Positions 52,852 to 62,200 of a stretch of 64,000 nt of DNA are shown here, in pieces (positions within the stretch are counted from its first letter, which is position 1; each line of letters opens with the position of its first letter). Location: contig JAWKTX010000019.1 of NCBI GenBank assembly GCA_041398825.1, positions 1-64,000 on the forward strand. The letters run 5' to 3'. The stretch is from Planctomycetaceae bacterium. Lineage in GTDB: Bacteria > Planctomycetota > Planctomycetia > Planctomycetales > Planctomycetaceae. The notes under the pieces are model-generated. The model made no database searches. It worked only from the letters and a program-made list of their open reading frames with translations, and was not told the origin of the DNA. Position numbers and translations under genes: made by a program.

Positions 52852-53526
52852 TCAGTTTGTGGAATACTGCCCGTCTGCGGATACGGTTGGACTGGCGTCT
52901 TCAAATGCCGTTCGACCTGCCGCTGCGGATCGAGCCGGATTGATAAATGTGTTGTACATGGGGCGAGCCCGATTAGCGGCCATTTGAAGTCGAGGATTGT
53001 CGGCAACAGAATTCAGTGTCTGCGCTACAAACCAGTCCGGGTAAGAATTCAGCACGGTCCCCTTTTCTGTACAGATTGCACGCAGATTGAAGTAGGACAT
53101 GTGATCTCGTGGTTCTTCAAAATAACTGGCCCACAGATCATCCGGCAGGTTGAACTGCTTGGGCCAGATTTCCTGAATCACGAAGACGCGATCGATCTCT
53201 TCGTGGGCCGTGTGACTGAGCACATTGTCAATGTACTTTGGCACCAGGCTGTTGGAAACGTCGTAGTGAACTCGAGGTGTTTCACCAAAGGGATAGAATT
53301 CGCCCCAGGGAGGACGGACATCGTAGAAGTTGCCATGAACATCTTCCGCCACAACGCGAGTTCTGTTGTCGTAGGCTTCCCAGCCGCAGAACATGTCCCA
53401 TACAAAGAAGTAGCTGATGGTGTTGCCCTGCAGCCCGACTTTCATGGTGTGGGCAAGAATGCCGAGACAAAGGCATCCGATGTAGACGGCAATCAATGCT
53501 GTGGTCATCTTCCTGCCGATTCGCAT
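52852..53526 (-). CDS. Membrane-anchored protein upstream of HTTM gene
   Basis: 224 residues from ATG 53526; GGAAGG lies 7 nt upstream. An N-terminal TM helix (TTALIAVYIGCLCLGILAHTM) is followed by a soluble part with SYFFVWDMFCGWEAYDNRTRVVAEDVHGNFYDV and WASYFEEPRDHMSYFNLRAI. Such proteins accompany HTTM proteins in planctomycetes. It is transcribed first, ahead of the HTTM gene, after a gap of about 150 bp. Confidence 0.6.
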   Translation of the reverse strand: MRIGRKMTTALIAVYIGCLCLGILAHTMKVGLQGNTISYFFVWDMFCGWEAYDNRTRVVAEDVHGNFYDVRPPWGEFYPFGETPRVHYDVSNSLVPKYIDNVLSHTAHEEIDRVFVIQEIWPKQFNLPDDLWASYFEEPRDHMSYFNLRAICTEKGTVLNSYPDWFVAQTLNSVADNPRLQMAANRARPMYNTFINPARSAAAGRTAFEDASPTVSADGQYSTN

Positions 53527-54032
53527 GGTGCACCTTCCTTCCATGGCGGGTGTGGCGAATGGATATGAATGGTCGTTTCAACTGTTCCCTCGGGACTCTG
53601 CCCATTTTCAGAAAATGGGTCAAGATGGATATGCCGGCTGCCGACGCGATCGATCGCTTCCCTGGCCAATTCCCGATCTCAGAAAGCCCGCACACTGCGC
53701 CGCACGCCCTGCACAGACATCTCTGGACACAAAACGCACAAATTCGCACGCCAAACAGGCTTAACGCGGGCACCGCAATAACCTGAACGGGCAGATACAC
53801 CCGCGGCAAAGCAGGAACAGCGAAATGGCTCAGCCGTATTCGCGGACTTTTCCGTAGCCCCGCCACGCCCGGGCCGCCTGTTGCGTCGGCAAAGGGGGCC
53901 GATCCGCCGCGTTCTGAATCCTCAGGATGACCATGGACCGTGTCACTGTCCGGGGGCTTCGGAATGGACGGCGGTTTTGGCAGGGAATCGGATTGAGCGA
54001 CGAGAACGGCGACGGAGCACAGTCAATGTCGT

Positions 54033-54059
54033 GCCACCTGCCACCTGCCACCTGCCACC
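54033..54059 (+). repeat. CCACCTG tandem repeat
   Basis: Nearly four perfect 7-bp units (GCCACCT). Confidence 0.9.
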
Positions 54060-54303
54060 AAGACAGCGTGAAGACAGGACAGCGGGCAGACAGGATTTTG
54101 ATGAGGCGGCGGCGTCAACGTAGAAAATGAAATCAGAAAACGAATGCGATTTCTGGATTACTCATCTTGAACAACGGTACTCCTTACGACAAGCTTTGCG
54201 CCACCTTAAAGGCGTGTGAATGAATTGGACATGGGTGCGACTTTGGAATCCATCAGTTCGCCGGTGGACGTAACTCCTCTGAACAGACAGCAGCCTCTAA
54301 CCG

Positions 54304-54400
54304 CCTGTCGAAAAACGGGACGGGCACGAACAGGAGACCTGAAAACACGACGGTTTACAGCCGTCCAGCACGCATGTCCCGATTCTTCAACGGACAGCTA
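54304..54400. repeat. Palindromic dispersed repeat, copy 2
   Basis: It has the same ends as 49082-49175: CCTGTCGAAAAACGGGAC and TTCAACGGACAGCTA. It lies about 110 bp before the kinase start. Confidence 0.75.
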
Positions 54401-54509
54401 ATCCGCGATCGTTTCCGATACTTCGAGCCAAAAGTAAGTGCACTGAAACCTTCATCAAGCCTGGGAGTATCTGGTTGCGAATGCCCGTCAACCCGTTGCG
54501 AGTGCCCAA

Positions 54510-56969
54510 ATGAACAATTCGCAGCTCAACAGTGAATCCACCCTTGGTGCAGATGAACAAGCTCAAGCCATCCTGCGATCGTTTCGTGCCTGCTGGCATC
54601 AGAAGCAGGATGTCAGGGCGGAGGATTATGCCAGTCAATGTCCGAAGGATGAACGCGACGGATTGATCATTGCGTTGCTGCAAGTTGAAATCGAAGCCCG
54701 TCAGAAACGCGGGGAGATCGTCGAGATCTCCGAACTGGAATCTCGGTTTCCTCACTTAAGGCTGGAGATCCGTCGCTGGCTGACGCAATGCATTGGCTCC
54801 AAAGACCGTGCCAGTAGTTCCACAATGGTAGAGGGCGTTGTCGCCAATGGCCAAACTCCCGAGAGCATGAGTTACGATGCAGGGATTGCGGTCAGCATCA
54901 CACGTTTGGGGCGTTATCTGATAAAGGGAGACATCGGTCGCGGAGCATTCGGCGAAGTCCTGCTGGCGGAAGACCCCAACCTTGATCGGCCAGTAGCAAT
55001 TAAAGTTCCTCGCCCCGGGTTTGCGTTGAGTCCGCAAATTCGCAGGCAGTTTATTGCTGAGGGCCGGAAGGTCGCAAAACTGAATCACCCGAATATTGTT
55101 TCCGTCTACGATGCAGGCGAAGCAGATGGTCGCTGCTACATCGTTTCGCAATACATACCTGGCGGCAACCTGCGAGACCGCATTCGACAGGGACCTCTGA
55201 GTGTCGACAGAACGCTCGATATCGCAAAGCAAATTGCAGAAGCCCTGCACTACGCTCATGAACAGCGCATTGTTCATCGCGATATCAAACCTGCCAATAT
55301 TCTGTTGACTGATCAGGTGCACCCCATGATCACGGACTTCGGGCTGGCAAAATTTGAATCGGGTGATCAGTCGATATTTGCTCCGGGCTCACTGGCTGGA
55401 ACACCTGCTTACATGGCCCCTGAACAGGCATTGGACGGAGTTCACAGCGTCGACTGTCGCGCGGACATTTTCTCATTAGGGATCATCATCAGCGAAATGC
55501 TGACAGGCATTCGTCCACAGGTGGGATCATCGCCGGAAGAATGGCAAGCTCACCACCAGCGAGGTTTGCAGATTACGCTGCCCTCAACGGTTCGCGATGA
55601 TGTTCCCGCAGAAGTGGACGAAATCGTTTCGCGTGCAACCTCTCGCGACCTGACATCCCGATTCAGCACGGCCCGGGAACTGGCGCTCGCTCTCGGCGAA
55701 TTACAGCGAAAACGAGATGAAAGCGTGATCCAACCCACCCCGGCGTTACCGCCCGCGTCCCGAAAGCAGGTACGCCATTGGATCCCAGCTGGCGGCCTGA
55801 TGCTGAGCATTGCTGTCATTGCATTGGCTGTCAATCAGTCCGGGCCTCTGATTCAGCAAGCTGATGATGGCCGTGTCACCGTTAAGATCAGGACTGCCCC
55901 GGAAGGCGCGAAAGTGACCTTCATTCCTTTGGAGACCGATACGCATTACCCACAGCCTCGCGAGGCTGTCGAGTCACAGATTGTGGAAGAACCTGCTGGG
56001 GCCGAAATCACAGATCTGGCTGATCTGAACTCCGCCAACCGGGAAATGGCCAATGAGGAAGCTCGCAGGATTGCCCGGGCCAAAGGTACCCAACGAGTCT
56101 CCACCGCACGTTTGCATCCCGGACACTACCTTCTGGTCACTGAGTGGGATGAAGGCAGCTTTCATGAAGTCTACCGAACGATTCCGAAGAAGGATCAAAC
56201 GTCGACTGGAGGACCGTATTCCCATATGTACTTTCGCAAGCAGCAAAATGGAGTCGTTCGGTTACCAGATGTCGTACTCAGGAGGGTTCCAAATCAATTC
56301 CGAAATACGACGTCGGTGCAGCAATCAACAGTTTCGGTGAGCGATCCCGGGGGGACGCTGGATTTCCAGGTTCCTTCATTCAGAATCATGCAGCGTCCGG
56401 TATCGCTTGCGACTGCAAGAATACAGGGGCATCACATCTCCAACTTAAGAACCGCAAGTTCATGGAATGGCCCGTCATCGCTTCTGCAAAATCAGGAGCT
56501 ACTGAGCAGAATCATTGAAGAAGACGGGCCACTGGTGGGCTTCTGCTGGGACGATGCAGTCCAGTTCGCCGAAAACAACGGGATGCGATTGCCGGACGAA
56601 TTAGAGTGCCGGGCATTCTTTCACGCGGCAACCAATTCCGATTCGCACCCACGCACGCAAATCGACAAAGAGATTGCCCGGGCCATCTGGACAATTAACC
56701 CGGCGACTTCTCGACCAGGAGCGCAGTGTTACGACAACTCCTTTCCCAGGGCTGTGAGAAGTTCTGATGTAGAACGAGTCGCCATCGAAAGAATCCCCGA
56801 GACCGTTCCTTCCGATCCGGAATCAGGATCGCGTATTGACAGAGTGATTCGTCGTTTTATCGATCGACGGGATGGAAGCGACCTGACAGTGGGATTGCAC
56901 CTTCTGCCCATTGACGCACCAAGACTGACGGCCGCCCAGTTTCCACAAATCGCAGGTAAGGCTCATTGA
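54510..56969 (+). CDS. Ser/Thr kinase with degenerate FGE-like C-terminus
   Basis: 819 residues. A helical N-terminus (CPKDERDGLIIALLQVEIEARQKRGE) is followed by a canonical kinase domain: GRGAFGEV (143-150), AIKV with Lys165, HRDIKPAN (256-263), DFGLA (276-280), MAPEQ (302-306) and the C-lobe SRFSTARELALALG. A TM helix (GGLMLSIAVIALAV, about residue 430) leads to an outside part with VTVKIRTAPEGAKVTFIPL and then a degenerate SUMF1/FGE-like segment, WDDAVQFAENNGMRLPDELECRAFFHAAT. The glycine/Arg-rich FGE core is missing. A secreted protein gene follows 62 bp downstream. Confidence 0.85.
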   Translation: MNNSQLNSESTLGADEQAQAILRSFRACWHQKQDVRAEDYASQCPKDERDGLIIALLQVEIEARQKRGEIVEISELESRFPHLRLEIRRWLTQCIGSKDRASSSTMVEGVVANGQTPESMSYDAGIAVSITRLGRYLIKGDIGRGAFGEVLLAEDPNLDRPVAIKVPRPGFALSPQIRRQFIAEGRKVAKLNHPNIVSVYDAGEADGRCYIVSQYIPGGNLRDRIRQGPLSVDRTLDIAKQIAEALHYAHEQRIVHRDIKPANILLTDQVHPMITDFGLAKFESGDQSIFAPGSLAGTPAYMAPEQALDGVHSVDCRADIFSLGIIISEMLTGIRPQVGSSPEEWQAHHQRGLQITLPSTVRDDVPAEVDEIVSRATSRDLTSRFSTARELALALGELQRKRDESVIQPTPALPPASRKQVRHWIPAGGLMLSIAVIALAVNQSGPLIQQADDGRVTVKIRTAPEGAKVTFIPLETDTHYPQPREAVESQIVEEPAGAEITDLADLNSANREMANEEARRIARAKGTQRVSTARLHPGHYLLVTEWDEGSFHEVYRTIPKKDQTSTGGPYSHMYFRKQQNGVVRLPDVVLRRVPNQFRNTTSVQQSTVSVSDPGGTLDFQVPSFRIMQRPVSLATARIQGHHISNLRTASSWNGPSSLLQNQELLSRIIEEDGPLVGFCWDDAVQFAENNGMRLPDELECRAFFHAATNSDSHPRTQIDKEIARAIWTINPATSRPGAQCYDNSFPRAVRSSDVERVAIERIPETVPSDPESGSRIDRVIRRFIDRRDGSDLTVGLHLLPIDAPRLTAAQFPQIAGKAH

Positions 56970-57031
56970 AGTGAACATGGCCTTCGCCTGCACTCTTTTT
57001 CTGCAAACCCTGAATCAGAAAGTGATTTCAA

Positions 57032-57784
57032 ATGTTGCGAGGGTTGCTGCTCATTCTTGCCGCTGTTTCGATCTCAGCTCCGGTTCGTGCTCAGGTCTCT
57101 CCCAGTTGCATTGCTCCCCAGTGGCAATGGGGACAAACGGGCAATATCTATCACTACTACTCGGAATACATTTATCTTTCAGACTCGCCGCCTTTCGAGC
57201 AACTCTGTTACCTGTCCTACTGGGACAATTACGACAGCACCGATGGAAATCTGCCGTTTTGTTACTGCGATGGTGGTGACGGTTGCCCTTCATGTTCGGT
57301 CTTCAGCAGCCTTGTTTCACAGGAGACAAACGATGCTTCGCGCCCGGACGAAAGGCTGCGGCTTCTGGGCACGCAGAATGTGAACGACACGGGATGCCCG
57401 GCAGGTTTACCACCCAACGTCGAAATCACACTTGCAAACAACACCGAGATCCGAAACGACCAGGGAATCAAAGTGGGTGAGGGTACGGCAAAAATCCTGA
57501 ATGAAAGACTATGTTCCACAAACCTGAATGGACAGACGATCTACTTTAAGCTGTTCGAAGTTCAATTGACTGTTCAGTCCATGGCCCCGGTCGTCAAAGA
57601 CCACTCTACGGTTGTGAGACTAGGGTTTCAAACGGAAACGCCTGACGAAGACAGCCTGGTGCATCGTGTCGATTCTTCGTTGTTTGAAGTATTAATGACG
57701 GATCGCATTGCCGGACAACGATCAAAATGTGCACTCGTCAAACTGTCGACAACTCGAACATTCGTTGTTCGGCTCGCCAGTTAG
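57032..57784 (+). CDS. Secreted Cys-containing hypothetical protein
   Basis: 250 residues. The signal peptide LRGLLLILAAVSISAPVRA predicts export. The mature N-terminus is aromatic and Cys-rich (IYHYYSEYIYLSD, CYLSYWDNYDSTDG, FCYCDGGDGCPSC), followed by a beta-rich part. No family is recognised. It lies immediately downstream of the kinase and may interact with the kinase's outside domain; this is context inference. Confidence 0.65.
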   Translation: MLRGLLLILAAVSISAPVRAQVSPSCIAPQWQWGQTGNIYHYYSEYIYLSDSPPFEQLCYLSYWDNYDSTDGNLPFCYCDGGDGCPSCSVFSSLVSQETNDASRPDERLRLLGTQNVNDTGCPAGLPPNVEITLANNTEIRNDQGIKVGEGTAKILNERLCSTNLNGQTIYFKLFEVQLTVQSMAPVVKDHSTVVRLGFQTETPDEDSLVHRVDSSLFEVLMTDRIAGQRSKCALVKLSTTRTFVVRLAS

Positions 57785-57903
57785 ATTTGTCGATGTCAGC
57801 AGCCATCGCTTCCATCGAAGATCGGCTCCGGACAGGTACCGGATAACACGGGATTTGTGGAACCGGATGCAGGTTCTGGCGGCATTGAATTGAGGGATCG
57901 GCG

Positions 57904-58152
57904 TCAGAGCATGTTGCGATGTTCGCGAGGGTGGCTGCATTCGTGTTCCGCTTTTCGAACAACCTGCGACAGCTTCGTTGCCGCATCCAGCATGCAGCGA
58001 ACCTGCGAATGCAGCGGCTGCAGGAATTCCTCTTCGACGCGCTGGCTCACCGGGTCATCCCAATGCTCTTTTGTCGCGGCCCACACCGATTCCAGCTGTC
58101 TGAGAGCTTCTTCAAGTCGCGCGGCCGGGGAAGTGAAATCAGCACGTTTCAT
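57904..58152 (-). CDS. Small helical protein of the WXG100-like operon
   Basis: 82 residues, mostly helical (AARLEEALRQLESVWAATKEHWDDP, then SQVRCMLDAATKLSQVVRKAEHE), with Trp residues and a length and spacing like a second WXG100-type partner. Its ATG overlaps the TGA of the preceding 229-residue gene (ATGA), so translation is coupled. The function is unknown. Confidence 0.65.
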   Translation of the reverse strand: MKRADFTSPAARLEEALRQLESVWAATKEHWDDPVSQRVEEEFLQPLHSQVRCMLDAATKLSQVVRKAEHECSHPREHRNML

Positions 58153-58838
58153 GTTGCGTCATCCGTTGTCGAATGTTGGTCGGTTTCGACAGGCTTCGTT
58201 GGCTGATCCTCACGCATCAAATCTGCCGGAGAATCACTTTGGTGGTCCGCCGCAGATTCGTCCTGACGCTGCATGGCTTCAGCCTGTTGTTGGATCGATT
58301 TTTCCAGCGTCGCAACGATTGAACCAAGTCGAGACTGCATGACTTGTCCTTCGGGGGTTGCAATATCCGCATAGGCCTGCAACCGGTCGATGGAAAACTT
58401 CAGCAATGCAAGTAATCGGGGGATCTCTCGCTCCAGCATCTGAACCATGGCTCCGGACCGGCCATGAAACTCATTGGCTTCGTGCTGAGTCGCCATATTC
58501 CATTGCTTGACGCGGGGTATTTGTTTCGTCGAAAACTCCAGATTGCGTTTTGCCTGCTCCAGGTCTTTCTGTTCTTCGAAGCACGTGGGACGGAAATCGC
58601 CGACTCTGCGCATTCGGCATTGATGCAGTCTGATTCTTGCATCCGCCACATCCCGCGAACAGCACTCGATTTCCCGTTTCCAGAACCCAGGTCGGTCACG
58701 TTCCAACCAGAACTGGACCTGCCTTAACTGTGAGTCCCAGGCGGTCATGCACAAGCGGGCTTCCTGCTGGAAATGCATGACACTGGCGGCAAATCGACAG
58801 ACAGCTTCAAGCGACGAAACATTGGCAGAATCGGACAT
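58149..58838 (-). CDS. Coiled-coil protein of the WXG100-like operon
   Basis: 229 residues. Long helices (AVCRFAASVMHFQQEARLCMTAWDSQLRQVQFWLER; FEEQKDLEQAKRNLEFSTKQIPRVKQWN; MLEREIPRLLALLKFSIDRLQAYA) suggest an extended helical bundle. The tail is acidic and disordered. It begins 23 bp after the WXG100-like gene and overlaps the next gene by 4 bp. No known domain is seen; it is probably a partner or substrate of the small WXG100-like protein. Confidence 0.65.
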   Translation of the reverse strand: MSDSANVSSLEAVCRFAASVMHFQQEARLCMTAWDSQLRQVQFWLERDRPGFWKREIECCSRDVADARIRLHQCRMRRVGDFRPTCFEEQKDLEQAKRNLEFSTKQIPRVKQWNMATQHEANEFHGRSGAMVQMLEREIPRLLALLKFSIDRLQAYADIATPEGQVMQSRLGSIVATLEKSIQQQAEAMQRQDESAADHQSDSPADLMREDQPTKPVETDQHSTTDDAT

Positions 58839-58861
58839 GTGTGGACTCCCCCTTCGTTCGA

Positions 58862-59134
58862 CTATTGCTGTTGCAGATATTCCTCAATCAGCTGGGCCTT
58901 GCGAAGCAGATAGGGAATGAACTGTTCATTCGAATCCACGAATCGGCTGAGTGCTCGGATGTTGCCTACAAATTCTTCACTGAACCGGATGTGCTCCTGG
59001 TCGCGCCAGGTTTGGCCCAGTTGATTCAGCTGGGCTGCAACGGCCCCCGTCTTCTCATTCAGGTCTTCGTTCAGCCGCCTCAGCATCTGAGCGAATCGCC
59101 GCAGCTCCGACGGATCCACAATAGCCTGGGTCAT
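58862..59134 (-). CDS. WXG100-like small helical protein
   Basis: 90 residues from ATG 59134. Two helices (SELRRFAQMLRRLNEDLNEKTGAVAAQLNQLG and RFSEEFVGNIRALSRFVDSNEQFIPYLLRKAQLIEEYL) flank a turn with Trp43 in QTWRDQEHIRF. The length, helix-turn-helix shape and central Trp fit the WXG100/ESAT-6 superfamily, with WRD in place of WxG. Such proteins are type VII secretion substrates in actinobacteria and firmicutes; related ones occur in planctomycetes. It is first in a three-gene operon. No EssC/FtsK-type ATPase is in the window. Confidence 0.7.
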   Translation of the reverse strand: MTQAIVDPSELRRFAQMLRRLNEDLNEKTGAVAAQLNQLGQTWRDQEHIRFSEEFVGNIRALSRFVDSNEQFIPYLLRKAQLIEEYLQQQ

Positions 59135-59293
59135 CTTTCTGGTGTCCTGATAGAATTTTCGGCGACGTTCAAGAGCATAAGAAACCTGTGCCCCGGATTG
59201 AGTTACACCCGCATGTTGCGGGTTACAGGATGTGCAATGAAACAAGTCCCGGAATAAAGTAACGTGAATCGTTCGGCGGTCTCCGACGAAAAC

Positions 59294-62200
59294 CTATTTC
59301 TGCTCCATAAGCCAGGAAATCAGGTCTGCAGCGGCCTGGGGATCGATCTCCTTCTCCAGTCCTTCCGGCATCAGCGATCGTCCCGTATCCTGCAGTGTGT
59401 CAAGGTCTGTTCGCAACAGTGAGTCTTCTTTCGCTTCAGCACGCCGCAGGGTAATGCTGGTTGCAGATTCAGATATGATCACACCGTTGTGAGTACGACC
59501 TTCTGTGGTAACAGCGATGTACTCTCTCCAGGCAGGGTTCACTTCTCGATTAGGATCGAGCAGATTTACCAGGATGCTTTCGGGTCCGCGACTCGCCACG
59601 GTGGCCAGATTCGGTCCAACCTGGTAGCCAACTCCGCCCAGTTGATGACACACCGAACAGTGCTTCTTAAAGATTTCGGCCCCACGTTGATTGTTGCCCA
59701 CCAGAGACAGAGTGGTTTGATACTTGCGGATAACGTCTTCCCGGGAGGAAGTTCCCATGGCCTTCAACTGAACGGTTGCGGCGGCACGGAGTGTCTGATC
59801 GGGATGCCCGGCGAGTCGCTGAAGTTCAGCAGAACTCAGGAAATTCGAACGAACACGATCATCGGCCATAGCCTGCAGCAGGATGATGGCCCAGTCGGCG
59901 CGATCAAGCATCAATTCGCGAGTGCGTTCCAGCACTTTGGGGCTTAATTCAGAGACGCGATCAATGAGCTCACTGGCCGCCCTGGCGTCGCCATAGACTC
60001 CCAGCGTTTCCAGCGCGGCGAGTTGAATTTCCGGAGCAGTCAATGGGTTCAACATTGCCAGTAACCGCTCGCTTTGATCCGCGTAGTTCGCCAGAGTCAG
60101 TGCTCGGATGGCGGCTATTCTGGCAGCCGATGCTGCTGTTTCGTCGTCCGCCGTTTTCTGAGCGGCGGCGACAATGCTGGATGTGAGAGCCGAGAAGACA
60201 GGGTCTTTGCGAGCTCCCGAATCACCGCGATACGTCCTCTTGACGAGTTCCAGCTGCAGCGATGGGTGATCCGCTTGTCTCTCGATCAATGCCGCGAGGG
60301 CCTTTCTTTGTTTGCCAGCCGTTTGTCGCGCTACTAACTCCGTCAATTCGGTAATGACCGCTGCGCCGTCGGTTGACTGAGCAAATGACGGCGGTTCGTT
60401 CGATGCGAGAACGGAAAGGGCTTTGAGGCAATCTTCCTGAAGTGAAGTCAGAACGGCTGTTCGAATCCATCGGTCCGCCGGGGCGGATTTCAGAATTGTC
60501 AGCAGCGGCGCGAATCGCAACGTGTCGTCGAATGCCCCCAGTGAGAACGCAGCCTGAAGACGGACGCGTGCGTCGTCATCGTTGGCCAGCTGACTCAGGG
60601 CAAGACCAACATCCTGCGACGCGGCAAAGGATTCTGCATGTCGTGCAGCAGTTTCCCGTACGCGAGCGTGTTTGTCTTTCAGTGCAGCGACAATGTCGTC
60701 TGCCTTTTGAGCATTCAGGCCCGCCAAAGTGTTCAACGCGTGGACTCGTCCACGAGCCGATTCGGGGTTGGCAGCCAGCTTACGCAGTGGTTCGATGGCC
60801 GACTCATCCTGGCGTTCGTACAGCAGACGTGCGGCCGTATCACGATGCCATCCATTCGGGTGCGCGAGCATCGCGACCAGTTGTTCGGTCGAACATTTTC
60901 CGGGCAGATCCCGGGCCTGAAATTTCCAGCCAGCCGGTGCCAGCCGGTAAAGTCGACCGCGATCACGTCCGCTCGTCAGATCCAGATGCTTTTTGATTTC
61001 CGGAGGTAGACTGGCCGGGTGTTCAATGGTTTCACGGTACATGTCCAGAATCATCAGGCAACCGTCGGGAGCATTTGCAGACTGTACCGGACGAAACCAA
61101 ATATCCGTCGATGAGATGAATTCGAAGCCCGGATCAATCCGTTCAGCTTTCCATGTGACACCATCTGCGGTAGCTTTTTTCCGATGAACGATGTTGCTTC
61201 CCACATCGGCCATGACCAGCATCCCAACCATCTCCCTGGGCCAGGCATCGCCACGATAGACATTGATACCTGTTGAACCTGTGAAATAGCCGGCTGGTCG
61301 TCCGCCACCTTCGACCACGCCTTTAACAACCCCGGATGCCCGCAGACGTGTTCGAACAATGCGCCAGGGTTCGACCGGACTCGTGCGAAAAACGGGCGCC
61401 TGTCCACCATCCACCGCTATGCTGACACGCGGCGGCGCTGCGGCGACCTGCGAATTGCGAGTCAGGTAACGATCGTTGTAGAGAATTGCCTGCGCATGAT
61501 CGCTGTTCGAACAAACGAAGCGATTGCCCCAGTCGTCGAAGCACATACCATGCTGAGCACCACCACTTTCGGGACGAATATCAAACGTCTTCGGGTCGAA
61601 TGAAAAGTCCCTCGACCGAAGTTGCAGAGCTGGTCGTTCGGGGTGCACCGGACACGTCACGGTTGCCCCCGACGAACTTGTTTGTCCATAAATTCGATTG
61701 TCAGGGCCCCAGTGCAGGCAGTTCATCAGGCCCTGAACGTTGCTGCGACCAAAGCCGGTGAATACCAGCGTCTTTTCGTCTGCGCTGTGATCACCATTGG
61801 TGTCCTTCAGGTAAAAAACTTCTGGTGGACTTCCAACGAACACACCGCCATCAAAGCAGGTAATCGCTGTGGGCCAGGAAAGCCCTTCCGCGAAGATATG
61901 ACTTTCATCGAAGACGCCATCCTGATCCGAATCAATCAGTAAGCGGACCCGGCCCAGATGTTCATCTGCCTGTTCCGAATAGTCACGCATTTCAATGACG
62001 AACAGACGACCGTGCTCGTCGAACGCAACAGCCACCGGATCAACAACATCGGGTTCCTGCGCGATCATCTGGATCTCAAACCCCGGCGCAGTTTGAAATG
62101 TCTGAATCGCTTCTTCCGCGGGCACGGCGGCAATTCGCGGCAATTCGCCCGAATAGTCCGGCATCAGATCTGCTGGCGGTGTATGCCGAAGCACCCGATC

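Larger units (their letters stand above)
53527..54509. other. Long intergenic region with repeats
   Basis: No convincing gene. It holds a CCACCTG tandem tract (54033-54059) and copy 2 of the palindromic repeat (54304-54400). Confidence 0.55.

Noticed and set aside
58580..58600. CACGTG-containing sequence as a further parS site
   Set aside because: Outside the central CACGTG the flanks do not match the palindrome.
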